In this document: positions 52,935 through 62,314 of the stretch, in pieces
Numbering within the stretch: the first letter of the stretch is position 1
Layout: each line of letters opens with the position of its first letter
Source of the DNA: Devosia sp. 1566
GTDB taxonomy: Bacteria > Pseudomonadota > Alphaproteobacteria > Rhizobiales > Devosiaceae
NCBI RefSeq assembly: GCF_004005995.1
Contig: NZ_CP034767.1
Span: 1,116,001-1,180,000, forward strand
Direction of reading: 5' to 3'
DNA length: 64,000 bases
Made by a program: the position numbers and the translations under genes
Notes under the pieces: model-generated
What the model was told of the DNA's origin: nothing
Database searches by the model: none
Seen by the model: only the letters and a program-made list of their open reading frames with translations

Positions 52935-55241
52935 ATGGGTGCACAGTCCACATCCCCTGATGATCTGATCGCTGAACTCGCGCGTCTCATGGCCGAAGAT
53001 GCCACGCCGACCCAGCCCAGCCCTCCACCCGCTCCGCCTGCGCCCGCACCGGCTGCGTCGGCTGCTGGCGTGCGCGTGCCGGGCGCCCATGCGCCTGAGT
53101 CGAGCCAGCCTGTGCCGGCGGCGCCAGCCGCTCCGGCATCGCCGTCGCGCTATGATTTCGGCCGCTTCACCCCGGCCCCAGCACCGCGCGCCGAGCCCGC
53201 ACCCGATCAGTTCCGCCTTGAGCCACGGCCGCTGGCCACCGCACCCACGCACCCAGAGCCGGTGGAGCCGACTGCACCCCCGCAGCCCGCCGCAGCCGAG
53301 CCGGCCCCGCGCCACGACCCCTTTGATTTTGACTTCGGCTTTGGCACCCCCGCGGCACCGGCTCAGCCAGCAGCGTCGGCGCCGGTCGCTGCCTCCACTT
53401 CTCCCGCTGCTGATCCCGTGCCGACGCCCGAGCACGATTCCATTGGCGATCTGATCGCCGCCGAACTGTTTGGCGAAACCCGCGACGAACCTTCGCGCGG
53501 GGAAGCGCCCGACGTGGTGATGCCGGGCACCCAGTCCCGCGTCGAGCCCGAAACCGGCCGCGAGCCTGGCCAGCCACAATCGGGCGCCCGCATCGAGCCC
53601 TCCATGGGTGCGACGCGGCCAACGCCTTCGGCCCCGCCGCCACCCGCTTCGCAATGGGCCGCGCCGCCCGTGAATATGTCGCGCACTCCGGAGCCCGCGC
53701 CGGCACCCGTGAGCCCGCCACCACGTGAGCCCGAATTGCCATCCGCTGCCGCAGCGCCGGTGCGGGGTACGCCCCAGTCCGGCGCCTCGGGTGATCCTAT
53801 CAGGGACATCGAAGATCTGATCGGGCGCGCTGCCCGCGTGGATATGGAGACTCCGCCCCCTCGGCCCGCGCCCGCGACACCGCAGCGCAGCCTTGCGACC
53901 CCCACTTTGCCGCCTCAGCCCACGGGCAAGCGCGTCGTCTCTGGCGCCGACGAGGCCATCCTGGCCGCTGCCGCCGCCACGGGTGCGGAAGTGGGTTGGG
54001 TGGATGATCCCGAACCGGTTGAGCCCGCGCCTCGTGGCCGCCGCGTCAAGGCCGAGCGGGCACCCAAGCCCGAACGTGCGCCCAAGCCGCCGCGCGTGCG
54101 CCGCGTCAAGCCCGACCGCGCGGACAGGGCCCCGCGCTCCTTTGGCTGGAGCCGCGCCCTTGTTGGTCCCGGCGTCGCGCTGGTTCTGCTCCTGCTGGCC
54201 GGTGGCGGCCTTTACTGGGTGCTCGGCAATAACGGCGACAGCGGTCCTGCGCCGCTGCTCACCGCTGACGCCACCCCCGTCAAGGAAGAGCCCCCTCCGG
54301 TCGATGAATCCGCAGCCCCCCAGCAATCGGTGATCTTCAACGAGATCGATGGCGTCGTGCCCGGCGCCGAAGAACAGCTGGTGTCGCGCGACCAGGCCGA
54401 TGTCAACGAAGTCACCCAGGTGCCGCCCCCGGCAGCTGCGCCCGAGCCTGAAGGCGTGGTCAATCGCAAGGTCCGTACCGTTACGGTTCGTCCGGACGGC
54501 ACCATTGTCAGCGGTGACAACAGTGTCGCAGGCAGCGCCATGCTGCCGGTGGACCGCCCCAATGTCCCGGAAGTTCCGGGCGCCAATCCCGCCGAGCCGA
54601 GCCTGCTGGGCAGCCTTGGCGCCGATCCCGCGCCCGGCCTCGCTCCTCCGCCGGGCGGCGCTGCTCCTGCAACGCCTGCCGCCCCTCCCGAGGCGCAAGT
54701 CCCCGCGGGGCCACCGGTCACCCCCGTTGTGCCTGGCTCCACGGTTCCCGCTGTTGACGTCAGCGGTGCGCCCATCCCGGGCAAGACCGCGCCAGTGCCG
54801 CTCAATCGTCCCGCTTTCACCGCCCGGCCCACCGCTGCAGCGCCAGCTGCTGCGGCGGGCGGCACCAACCTCGCGCCGCCACCGGCCGCAACTTCGCCGG
54901 TCAATGCGCTGGTTGACCCCGCACCGGCGCCGCAGGCTGCCGCTCAGCCCCCGGCTGCGCAAACCGTGATCGAGGCCAGCGCTGCAACGCCCCTCAGCAA
55001 CGCGCCGGCTTATGTGCAGCTCTCGTCGCAGCGCACCGAGGAAGCCGCCCGCCAAAGCGCCTTGCAGATCGCCAACCAGTACGGCCCGCTGTTCAAGGGG
55101 GCCAATCTGGAAGTGCAGCGCGTCGATCTGGGCGAACGGGGCATCTTCTATCGCGTTCGCGTCCCGGCCAACTCCACCGCCGATGCCAACCAGCTCTGCT
55201 CCAGCCTGAAATCGGCCGGCGGCGATTGCTTCACGCTTTAG
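52935..55241 (+). CDS. SPOR domain membrane protein
   Basis: 768 residues. A long Pro/Ala-rich cytoplasmic part (about 1-395), one membrane helix (about 407-430, GVALVLLLLAGGGLYWVLG), a Pro-rich periplasmic spacer and a C-terminal SPOR domain (about 690-768, with AYVQLSSQRTEEAARQSALQIANQYG). SPOR domains bind denuded peptidoglycan at the septum, so a role in division or cell separation is likely. The MGAQSTSPDDLIAELARLMAED start is a conserved short motif in this family. It lies between argS and scpA. Confidence 0.88.
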   Translation: MGAQSTSPDDLIAELARLMAEDATPTQPSPPPAPPAPAPAASAAGVRVPGAHAPESSQPVPAAPAAPASPSRYDFGRFTPAPAPRAEPAPDQFRLEPRPLATAPTHPEPVEPTAPPQPAAAEPAPRHDPFDFDFGFGTPAAPAQPAASAPVAASTSPAADPVPTPEHDSIGDLIAAELFGETRDEPSRGEAPDVVMPGTQSRVEPETGREPGQPQSGARIEPSMGATRPTPSAPPPPASQWAAPPVNMSRTPEPAPAPVSPPPREPELPSAAAAPVRGTPQSGASGDPIRDIEDLIGRAARVDMETPPPRPAPATPQRSLATPTLPPQPTGKRVVSGADEAILAAAAATGAEVGWVDDPEPVEPAPRGRRVKAERAPKPERAPKPPRVRRVKPDRADRAPRSFGWSRALVGPGVALVLLLLAGGGLYWVLGNNGDSGPAPLLTADATPVKEEPPPVDESAAPQQSVIFNEIDGVVPGAEEQLVSRDQADVNEVTQVPPPAAAPEPEGVVNRKVRTVTVRPDGTIVSGDNSVAGSAMLPVDRPNVPEVPGANPAEPSLLGSLGADPAPGLAPPPGGAAPATPAAPPEAQVPAGPPVTPVVPGSTVPAVDVSGAPIPGKTAPVPLNRPAFTARPTAAAPAAAAGGTNLAPPPAATSPVNALVDPAPAPQAAAQPPAAQTVIEASAATPLSNAPAYVQLSSQRTEEAARQSALQIANQYGPLFKGANLEVQRVDLGERGIFYRVRVPANSTADANQLCSSLKSAGGDCFTL

Positions 55242-55332
55242 TCGTGCGTATCGCCTTGCTGCGGGCCGGCTCCGCTTGACCTTGATCGGCTGAGGCGCCA
55301 GCTTGCGCGCCCAGCCACCCGCAGAACCTTTT

Positions 55333-56118
55333 ATGAGCAGCAGCATCGCCACCGATTGGCTCGACCCCAAGCCCGACCACGGGCCGGTGCTGCATGTCGA
55401 TCTGGACGGCTACGAGGGTCCCCTCGATCTGCTGCTGGATCTGGCCCGCCGCCAGAAGGTCGACCTTGCGGCCATTTCCGTGCTGCAACTGGCCGACCAA
55501 TATCTCGCCTTTGTGGAAGATCAGCGCGAACAGCGCATCGAACTCGCCGCCGATTACCTCGTGATGGCCGCTTGGCTCGCCTATCTCAAGAGCCGCTTGA
55601 TGTTGCCCGCCGCGCCCGCCGACGAGGCGCCCAGTGGCGCCGAAATGGCTGCCCGACTGCAATGGCGGCTGCGTCGCCTCGAAGCCATGCGCCAGGCCGC
55701 TACTCGCCTGCGCGATCGGCCGCGCCTCGGCATTGCGGTGCATCCCCGCGGCGATCCAGAGCCCGTCGAGATCGCCCGCCACACCCGCTGGGACACGAGC
55801 TTGCTTGATCTGCTCAAGGCCTACGCCACCCAGCGCGAGCGCGTCCATCCGCCCGCTTATTCCCCCCGCATCCGCGTCGTCTGGTCGCTCCAGGATGCGC
55901 GCGACCGGCTGCGCATTCTTGTGGGCGAAACCGGCGATTGGGTCAGCCTCGACGCCTGCCTTTCCGCCTATATCGATGATCCCGCCGAGCGGGTCACCGC
56001 CCGCGCCTCGAGCTTTGCCTCGAGCTTGGAACTGGTGCGCCAGGGCGAAATCGAGCTGCGCCAAAAGGAAACCTTTGGCCCGCTGATGCTCCGCCGCCGG
56101 AGCGGGGAGGGCGCTTGA
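55333..56118 (+). CDS. scpA: Segregation and condensation protein A
   Basis: 261 residues. GYEGPLDLLLDLARRQKVDLAAISVLQLADQYLAF is the conserved ScpA N-terminal domain that binds the SMC coiled coil, followed by an ADYLVMAAWLAYLKSRLML helix and a C-terminal winged-helix end. As the kleisin, it bridges SMC dimers with ScpB. It overlaps scpB by 4 bp (TTGA). No ribosome binding site is strong before ATG 55333. Confidence 0.93.
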   Translation: MSSSIATDWLDPKPDHGPVLHVDLDGYEGPLDLLLDLARRQKVDLAAISVLQLADQYLAFVEDQREQRIELAADYLVMAAWLAYLKSRLMLPAAPADEAPSGAEMAARLQWRLRRLEAMRQAATRLRDRPRLGIAVHPRGDPEPVEIARHTRWDTSLLDLLKAYATQRERVHPPAYSPRIRVVWSLQDARDRLRILVGETGDWVSLDACLSAYIDDPAERVTARASSFASSLELVRQGEIELRQKETFGPLMLRRRSGEGA

Positions 56119-56744
56119 CCAACCACGATCCTCTCGCGCCCGATCAGGCGCTGCGCATCCTCGAAGCGCTGCTCTTCGCCTCGGCTGAGCCGCTGACGGC
56201 GGCCCAGCTGGGCGCGCATCTGCCCCAAGGCGCCAATGTCGAGGCCGCAATCGATCAGCTTGCCCGCCATTATGCCGGCCGCGGCGTCAATCTCGTCCGC
56301 CGTGGTGACGCCTACGCCTTTCGCACCGCGCCCGACTTGTCCTTCCTGCTCCGCGCCGAGCAGGAGGAGAGCCGCACCCTGTCGCGCGCCGCGCTCGAAA
56401 CCCTTGCGATCATCGCCTATCATCAGCCCGCCACCCGCGCCGAGATCGAGGAGATCCGCGGCGTCGCCGTCGGCAAGGGCACCATGGATATCCTCCTCGA
56501 AACCGGCTGGATCCGCCTGCGCGGCCGCCGCCGGGTTCCCGGTCGCCCCGTGACCTATGGCACCACACCAGCCTTTCTCGACCAGTTCGGGCTGGAAAGC
56601 CTCGCCGATCTACCTGGCATTGAAGACCTCAAGGGGGCAGGGCTGCTGGTTTCGCGCCCGCCAACTTCGCTGCGCCTGCCCTTTGATGGCCCGCTGCACG
56701 AGGATGAAGATCCGCTGCAAGACCTCGATTCTGCTGAGCAATAG
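56115..56744 (+). CDS. scpB: Segregation and condensation protein B
   Basis: 209 residues with two winged-helix regions: EALLFASAEPLTAAQL, and TLAIIAYHQPATRAEIEEIRGV with the typical VGKGTMDILLETGWIRLRGRR. It forms a complex with ScpA and SMC. The start is TTG, sharing the TTGA with the scpA stop, with GGGGAGG just ahead, which shows translational coupling. The C-terminal 30 residues are acidic. Confidence 0.93.
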   Translation: MTNHDPLAPDQALRILEALLFASAEPLTAAQLGAHLPQGANVEAAIDQLARHYAGRGVNLVRRGDAYAFRTAPDLSFLLRAEQEESRTLSRAALETLAIIAYHQPATRAEIEEIRGVAVGKGTMDILLETGWIRLRGRRRVPGRPVTYGTTPAFLDQFGLESLADLPGIEDLKGAGLLVSRPPTSLRLPFDGPLHEDEDPLQDLDSAEQ

Positions 56745-56865
56745 TCGCGTGCGGCATTACGGGGTGTGCAATCAGCAACACGTTCTTGTGTTTGCCCGCG
56801 ATTAAACCTATTTCTCGCTATATCTGTCAGGCTATCGCGATGGACGTAGTTCAAGGGAGATTGAT

Positions 56866-57081
56866 ATGCACGCGCCAGGAATTTGGGGCATCCTCGTTGT
56901 GGCCGTTGTGGTCATCCTGTTGTTTGGCCGTGGCAAGATTTCCGGCATGATGGGTGAAGTCGCCAGCGGCATCAAAGCCTTCCAGAAAGGCATGCGCGAC
57001 GACGATGACAAGCCGGTCAACCGGGTCACCACCACCGCCGATATCGAAGCCCGCGAAGCCGAAAAGACCCGCGAGCTCTAA
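56866..57081 (+). CDS. tatA: Sec-independent translocase subunit TatA
   Basis: 71 residues. One N-terminal membrane helix ending in the LFGRGK hinge, an amphipathic helix [17 protein letters not shown] and a charged tail. It forms the translocation element of the Tat pathway. It is followed by tatB and tatC at 54 and 2 bp. Confidence 0.93.
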   Translation: MHAPGIWGILVVAVVVILLFGRGKISGMMGEVASGIKAFQKGMRDDDDKPVNRVTTTADIEAREAEKTREL

Positions 57082-57135
57082 GGTCCCGGTCATCGGGTCC
57101 GTTAAGACGACGCGTTCGTAGGCAAGGATACTTAT

Positions 57136-57837
57136 ATGCTCGGCTTGGGCTGGACAGAGATGCTGGTCATCGGGGTCGTGGCGTTGATCGTCATTGGCCC
57201 CAAGGACCTGCCCGTAGTGATGCAGCGCGTCGGCAAGATCGTCGGCCAGATCCGTCGCATGGGCAACGAGTTCCAGCGCGAGATCAACAAGACGACGGGG
57301 CTCGACGAGGTGCGGAATTTGCGCAACTCCATCACCGCGCCGCTTAAAAAGACCAGCGAAGAAATCCGGCGTGAGTTCAACGCCATGACCCCGACCGGGC
57401 CCAAGCCCAGCGGGATCATCAAGCCTGCCGATCCGGCGGCCGAAAGCGTGGTCGACGAGATACGCGCTGCCGCTGGCATCCAAACGCCCGCCGCCGAGGC
57501 GACTGCTTCGGCGCCCGCTCCGCTCCCTCCCGCTCAGATTGTTGAGGCGCCTGTGCAAGCCACCCCAGCCCCTACCGCGCCGGTCACCACCACCGAACTC
57601 GCGCCCCTCAATGCTCCGGCCACGCCCAAGACGCGCAAGCCGCGCACCAATAAGGCGGCATCTGAGGGCGAAGTGCCCGATGCTCTGCCCACCGAGCCTG
57701 CCGATTCGCCGGCGGCCCCAACGCCCCGCCAGCCGCGCAAGCGCTCCAAGAAACCGAGCGAAACCGAACAAGTGCCCGCGCTTCCCGGCGAGCCTGCCGA
57801 TAGCCCGGCAGCTCCAACGCCGCTTGAGAACACCTGA
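57136..57837 (+). CDS. tatB: Sec-independent translocase subunit TatB
   Basis: 233 residues. N-terminal helix with LGWTEMLVIGVVALIVIGPKDLP, the FP-like hinge and amphipathic helix, then a long Pro/Ala-rich tail of about 150 residues ending in repeated PADSPAAPT units (three times). TatB binds the twin-arginine signal with TatC. It ends 2 bp before tatC. The tail is longer than in E. coli TatB (171 residues). Confidence 0.93.
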   Translation: MLGLGWTEMLVIGVVALIVIGPKDLPVVMQRVGKIVGQIRRMGNEFQREINKTTGLDEVRNLRNSITAPLKKTSEEIRREFNAMTPTGPKPSGIIKPADPAAESVVDEIRAAAGIQTPAAEATASAPAPLPPAQIVEAPVQATPAPTAPVTTTELAPLNAPATPKTRKPRTNKAASEGEVPDALPTEPADSPAAPTPRQPRKRSKKPSETEQVPALPGEPADSPAAPTPLENT

Positions 57838-57839
57838 CT

Positions 57840-58658
57840 ATGGCCGACGAAAAGCTCAAGATCGAAGGCACGGCGCCCGAGCCTGAAGACGAGCTGGCGG
57901 GTAGCGAAGCCCCGCTGCTCGAGCATCTGGTCGAGCTGAGAAAGCGCCTGATCTATTCGGCGATCGCCGTGGTCGCCCTGATGATGCTGTGCTTTGTTTT
58001 CGCCGGCAACATCTTCGATGTGCTGCTCGGACCCTATCGCTCGATCTATTCCGATCCGGGCGATCTGGAGCTGATCTATACCGCGCCCCAGGAATTCTTC
58101 TTCACCCAGCTCAACCTCGCCCTGTTTGGTGCCATTTTCCTGGGCTTCCCGTTTATCGCCAGCCAGATCTACATGTTCGTGGCGCCCGGCCTCTACAAGC
58201 ATGAGCGCCGCGCCTTTATCCCTTACCTCATTGCCACGCCCATCTTCTTCATTCTGGGCGCTTGCATGGTGTATTTCGTCGTCCTGCCCATGGCGCTGCA
58301 CTTCTTTGCGGGCATGCAGACCGATGAGATCCGCATGCTCACCAGCGTCTCCGAATATCTCGGCCTAGCCATGACGCTGATCCTGGCTTTCGGCGTTTGC
58401 TTCCAGCTGCCCGTGGTGTTGACGCTCCTGGCTCAGATCGATCTGGTCCATGTCGACATGCTCAAGAAGGGCCGCCGCTACGCCATTGTCGGCATCCTGA
58501 TCTTTGCCGCCTTCATCACCCCGCCAGATCCGATTTCCCAGATCGGTCTTGCCGTGCCCATGTACCTGCTCTACGAGCTTTCGATCATGTCAGTGCGCAT
58601 GATCGAGCGGCGCCGCGCTGCGGCCGAAGCGGCTCGGGCGAGCGGACTCTCGTCCTGA
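57840..58658 (+). CDS. tatC: Sec-independent translocase subunit TatC
   Basis: 272 residues with six membrane helices. The conserved [11 protein letters not shown] cytoplasmic N-terminus and the [38 protein letters not shown] loop, including the Glu of KHERR in the signal-binding region, are present. It recognises folded, twin-arginine-tagged precursors such as many redox enzymes. The N-terminus carries an extra acidic leader of about 25 residues. Confidence 0.95.
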   Translation: MADEKLKIEGTAPEPEDELAGSEAPLLEHLVELRKRLIYSAIAVVALMMLCFVFAGNIFDVLLGPYRSIYSDPGDLELIYTAPQEFFFTQLNLALFGAIFLGFPFIASQIYMFVAPGLYKHERRAFIPYLIATPIFFILGACMVYFVVLPMALHFFAGMQTDEIRMLTSVSEYLGLAMTLILAFGVCFQLPVVLTLLAQIDLVHVDMLKKGRRYAIVGILIFAAFITPPDPISQIGLAVPMYLLYELSIMSVRMIERRRAAAEAARASGLSS

Positions 58659-58764
58659 TCGCCGGCAACTGACCGACCCGCTTGGGGCCTGCCTGCCGCA
58701 TCTGCTGGCGGCTGGCCCCCGCGTCCCGAAACCCTTGAAGAGGTGGGGTGCAGCCCCTCTAGCC

Positions 58765-60093
58765 ATGTTCGATATCAAATGGATCCGCGCCAATCCCGAA
58801 GCCTTTGATGCTGGCATGTCGCGCCGCAAGGGCGTGCCTGTGCGCGCGGCCGATCTCTTGGCCATTGATGATCGCCGCCGCGACATCATCTCCCGCCTCA
58901 ATGACGCGCAGGAAAAGCGCAACACCCTGTCCAAGCAGATCGGCCAGGCCAAGGCACAAAAGGACGAAGCCAAGGCCGCCGCGCTGATGGCCGAGGTCGC
59001 CGGCCTCAAGGAGTTCATCCCTCAGGGCGAAGCCGAAGAGCGCGCCGTTGAGCTTGAGCTTCGCAACGCTCTGTCGGTGCTGCCCAACCTCGTCTTCGAG
59101 GATGTGCCCGATGGGACCGACGAAACCGGCAATGTCGAATATTTCGGCCGCAACGGCACGGCCGAAACCGCCGCGCAGGTGCGTGCGCCAAAGCCGAGCC
59201 TGAGCTTTGCCCCCAAGGAGCATTTTGAGCTCGGCGAAGCCATGGGCGCCATGGACTTTGAAACTGCCGCCAAGCTCTCGGGCAGCCGCTTTGTTGTCCT
59301 CAAGGGTCAGCTGGCCCGCCTGGAACGCGCCCTCGGCCAGTTCATGCTCGATCTGCACACCACCGAGCATGGCTACCTCGAAGTGCAGCCGCCCTTGCTG
59401 GTGAAGGACGAGGCGCTGTTTGGCACCAACCAGCTCCCCAAATTCGAGGAAGACCTGTTCTTCACCCCGCATGGCGACAGCCGGCTCGCCCTGATCCCCA
59501 CCGCCGAAGTGCCGCTCACCAATCTCGTGCGCGAAGCGATCCTCAGCGAGGAAGAACTGCCCCTGCGCTTCACCGCGCTCACCCCGTGCTTCCGCTCCGA
59601 AGCGGGCTCGGCGGGTCGCGACACCCGTGGCATGCTGCGCCAGCACCAGTTCAACAAGGTCGAGCTCGTTTCGATCACCACGCCCGAAACTTCGGTCGAT
59701 GAGCACGAGCGCATGCTGGGCTGTGCCGAAGCCGTGCTGCAGCGCCTCGGCCTGCATTACCGCGTCATGAACCTGTGCACCGGCGATATCGGCTTTGGCG
59801 CCAAGCGCACCTATGACCTCGAGGTCTGGCTGCCCGGCCAGAACACCTATCGCGAAATCTCCTCGGTTTCGGTCTGCGGCGATTTCCAGGCCCGCCGCAT
59901 GGATGCCCGTTATCGTCCCGCCGGCGAAAAGCAGGCGCCGCGCTTCGTTCATACCCTCAATGGGTCGGGCACGGCCGTGGGCCGCTGTCTTATTGCCGTC
60001 ATGGAAAACTATCAGCAGGAAGATGGCACCATTGCCATTCCCGCTGTGCTCCAGCCCTATATGGGCGGCCTCACCACGATCGGACGCCCATAA
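58765..60093 (+). CDS. serS: Seryl-tRNA synthetase
   Basis: 442 residues, class II. N-terminal helical arm ([16 protein letters not shown] and the coiled coil to about residue 100), motif 2 with [21 protein letters not shown], and motif 3 [21 protein letters not shown] at 58765 matches the family MFDIKWIR start. It charges tRNA-Ser and also tRNA-Sec. The stop overlaps the surE ATG (TAATG). Confidence 0.96.
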   Translation: MFDIKWIRANPEAFDAGMSRRKGVPVRAADLLAIDDRRRDIISRLNDAQEKRNTLSKQIGQAKAQKDEAKAAALMAEVAGLKEFIPQGEAEERAVELELRNALSVLPNLVFEDVPDGTDETGNVEYFGRNGTAETAAQVRAPKPSLSFAPKEHFELGEAMGAMDFETAAKLSGSRFVVLKGQLARLERALGQFMLDLHTTEHGYLEVQPPLLVKDEALFGTNQLPKFEEDLFFTPHGDSRLALIPTAEVPLTNLVREAILSEEELPLRFTALTPCFRSEAGSAGRDTRGMLRQHQFNKVELVSITTPETSVDEHERMLGCAEAVLQRLGLHYRVMNLCTGDIGFGAKRTYDLEVWLPGQNTYREISSVSVCGDFQARRMDARYRPAGEKQAPRFVHTLNGSGTAVGRCLIAVMENYQQEDGTIAIPAVLQPYMGGLTTIGRP

Positions 60094-60869
60094 TGGCCTT
60101 GCGCATCCTCATCACCAATGACGACGGTGTGGATGCGCCGGGCATCGAAGTGATGACCGCCATCGCCCGCGAACTGAGCGACGATGTCTGGATCGTCGCG
60201 CCCGATGGCAACCAGAGCGGGGCAGGGCACCGCTTTACGCTCGGGCGCGAACTCAGCATCGACGAGCGCGGGCCCCGCCGCTTTGCCGTGGTCGGCGGCT
60301 CGCCCGCCGATTGTGTCGTGGCCGGCATGACCCACCTCCTGGGCGATCACCCTGCCGACCTCGTTCTTTCCGGCGTCAATGCCGGCCAGAACCTGGGGGA
60401 CATCATCAATTGCTCCGGCACCGCTGGGGGTGCGCGCGAAGGCGCGCTTCAGGGGGCTGTAGGCATCGCCATGAGCCAGGCCATCAATTACGAGCAGGGC
60501 CACGCCATCGATTGGTCCAATGCCCGGCGCTATGGCGCCGCTGCCGCCCGGGCAATTCTCGCTGCGTCCCCGCCGCGCGATATCTATTACAACGTCAACT
60601 TTCCCACCTGCGCCCCCGGTGCGGTCAGCGGCCTCGCCGTGGTGCGCCATCAGCGCTTTTCGCGCTCGCCCTTCCGCTATTACGCCAGCGACAATCCCGG
60701 CAAGTTCTTCGTCGCCATTCCCGAAACCCCCATGCCCTTGGATCCAGCCGCCGATTTCGAGCAGCTGCGCCAAGGCCATGCGGTCACCGTAACCCCACTA
60801 GGCCTGCAGCAAACTGACACCGCCGAATTGTTGCGCATCGCCGGAACGCTGACGCTGGCCCAAGGCTGA
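60093..60869 (+). CDS. surE: 5'/3'-nucleotidase SurE
   Basis: 258 residues. The N-terminal metal-binding ITNDDGVDAPGI, VAPDGNQSGAGHRFTL, GSPADCV and VLSGVNAGQNLG motifs define SurE. It is a survival-protein phosphatase acting on 5'- and 3'-nucleotides and polyphosphate. The TAATG overlap with serS indicates translational coupling. In many relatives a pcm gene follows surE; here a LytM lipoprotein follows directly, after a CCGAAC/GTTCGG hairpin at 60895-60915 in the 138-bp gap. Confidence 0.94.
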   Translation: MALRILITNDDGVDAPGIEVMTAIARELSDDVWIVAPDGNQSGAGHRFTLGRELSIDERGPRRFAVVGGSPADCVVAGMTHLLGDHPADLVLSGVNAGQNLGDIINCSGTAGGAREGALQGAVGIAMSQAINYEQGHAIDWSNARRYGAAAARAILAASPPRDIYYNVNFPTCAPGAVSGLAVVRHQRFSRSPFRYYASDNPGKFFVAIPETPMPLDPAADFEQLRQGHAVTVTPLGLQQTDTAELLRIAGTLTLAQG

Positions 60870-61007
60870 GCGGCCTTTCCGCGCCTTAACCTTACCGAAC
60901 ACAAGACCCGTTCGGATTTTATGCAAATCGCGACGGCTTTAAACTCGTCTTTACCTTACCGGCCTAGATTCAAACTCGTGTTGAGTAGCCGCGTACGGAT
61001 GAGAATA

Positions 61008-62270
61008 ATGAGTACACGCGTATCCCGCCGGGCCTTAAAGAATGCCGTCGCGATCGGAGGCCTTGTGGTCGGTGCGGTTGCGCTTTCTGGCTGTTCGAGC
61101 CTGGGTAGTCGCAGCTTTGGTGACTCGACGGTCACCAGTTCTGTGGGCCAGTCCTCGCCGGCTTCGCTCAACCAGCCCATGCCATCGAGCTTGGGCGCGT
61201 CCACCCGGGTTGCCGAAGGCTCGTTCGTGCCCCCCGCTAATGTTAGCGGCGGTGGCGGCGGCTGGAATTCGCCTCCCTCAGGCTACCCACAACCGATGAC
61301 CGCAATGGCGCCGGTTGCGCCGACGGGCTCGATGCCGTCCGTGCAGTCCCAAGACCTTCCAGTACTGAGTTCACAGTCTTCAATGGGAACACAACCCGCC
61401 ATGCAAGCCCAGACCAGCCTTGCCCCCGTCGCTCCCCTTCCTCCCGCCGTTGCCATGGGCGCTCCGCCGTCCAACCTTGCAGCCCAGCGGCCTCAGATGG
61501 CTGCCACTCCGGCCCCAACGGCTCCCGCCGCCAGTGCCAATGGCGCCTACACCCACACCATTGCCAGCGGCGAGTCGCTCTACACCATCGCCCGTCGCTA
61601 TGACGTGACCACCCAGGCCCTGGTGCAGGCCAATGGCCTGTCCTCGCCCGACAAGATCGTTGTGGGCCAGGCCGTGATCATTCCGGGCCGCTCGGATCTG
61701 GCCAAGCCAGCCGCTCCAGTGACCCAGCTGGCCAGCGCTGCACCGACTGCCGCGCCTGCCGCCACCACCATCGCCACTCTGCCCACGACGCCGACCCCAA
61801 CCGCTGCGGCACCCGCCGCTCCGAGCCAGCCCGCGGCGGCACCGGCAGCGCCCACCAAGACGGCCACGGCTCCGGCGCCCGCCGCCGAGCCGGCCATGTC
61901 GGGCAATGACAAGTTCCGCTGGCCCGTCACCGGTCGCGTTCTCACTGATTTTGCCTCGTCCAAGGGCACGGGCATCAATATCGAGGCCTCCGAAGGCAGC
62001 GCTGTCGCCGCCGCCGAAAATGGCACCGTCATTTATGTCGGCTCGGGCGTCGAGGGTTATGGCAATCTGATCCTGATCCGCCACCCCAACGGCTATGTCT
62101 CGGCCTATGCGCACCTCAAGTCGATGAGCGTTGCCAAGGGTGCCGTGGTCAATCGCGGCGACACCATCGGTGCCGCCGGCATGTCGGGCTCGGTGTCCAA
62201 GCCCCAGCTCCACTTCGAGCTGCGCAAGGGCGCAACCCCGGTCGACCCGATGCCGCTGCTCGCCAGCTAG
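61008..62270 (+). CDS. LysM/M23 lipoprotein, NlpD-like amidase activator
   Basis: 420 residues. Lipoprotein signal with lipobox ALSGC (Cys29), Pro/Ala-rich linkers, one LysM domain (about residues 180-226, HTIASGESLYTIARRYDV) and a C-terminal LytM/M23 domain (about 306-418, YGNLILIRHPNGYVSAYAHL and QLHFELRKG). The zinc ligands usual in active M23 enzymes are incomplete: the first His and Asp positions read GTGIN, so it resembles NlpD/EnvC, which activate amidases rather than cut peptidoglycan. ATG 61008 is preferred; 60999 is also in frame. Confidence 0.88.
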   Translation: MSTRVSRRALKNAVAIGGLVVGAVALSGCSSLGSRSFGDSTVTSSVGQSSPASLNQPMPSSLGASTRVAEGSFVPPANVSGGGGGWNSPPSGYPQPMTAMAPVAPTGSMPSVQSQDLPVLSSQSSMGTQPAMQAQTSLAPVAPLPPAVAMGAPPSNLAAQRPQMAATPAPTAPAASANGAYTHTIASGESLYTIARRYDVTTQALVQANGLSSPDKIVVGQAVIIPGRSDLAKPAAPVTQLASAAPTAAPAATTIATLPTTPTPTAAAPAAPSQPAAAPAAPTKTATAPAPAAEPAMSGNDKFRWPVTGRVLTDFASSKGTGINIEASEGSAVAAAENGTVIYVGSGVEGYGNLILIRHPNGYVSAYAHLKSMSVAKGAVVNRGDTIGAAGMSGSVSKPQLHFELRKGATPVDPMPLLAS

Positions 62271-62314
62271 GCATCGCCTGACATCTTTGGAGACTGCTTG
62301 AAGGGCAGGGCGGT

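Noticed and set aside
52893..55370. An 825-residue Gly/Arg-rich minus-strand frame
   Set aside because: Antisense to the SPOR gene; composition mirrors the Pro/Ala codons of the real gene.
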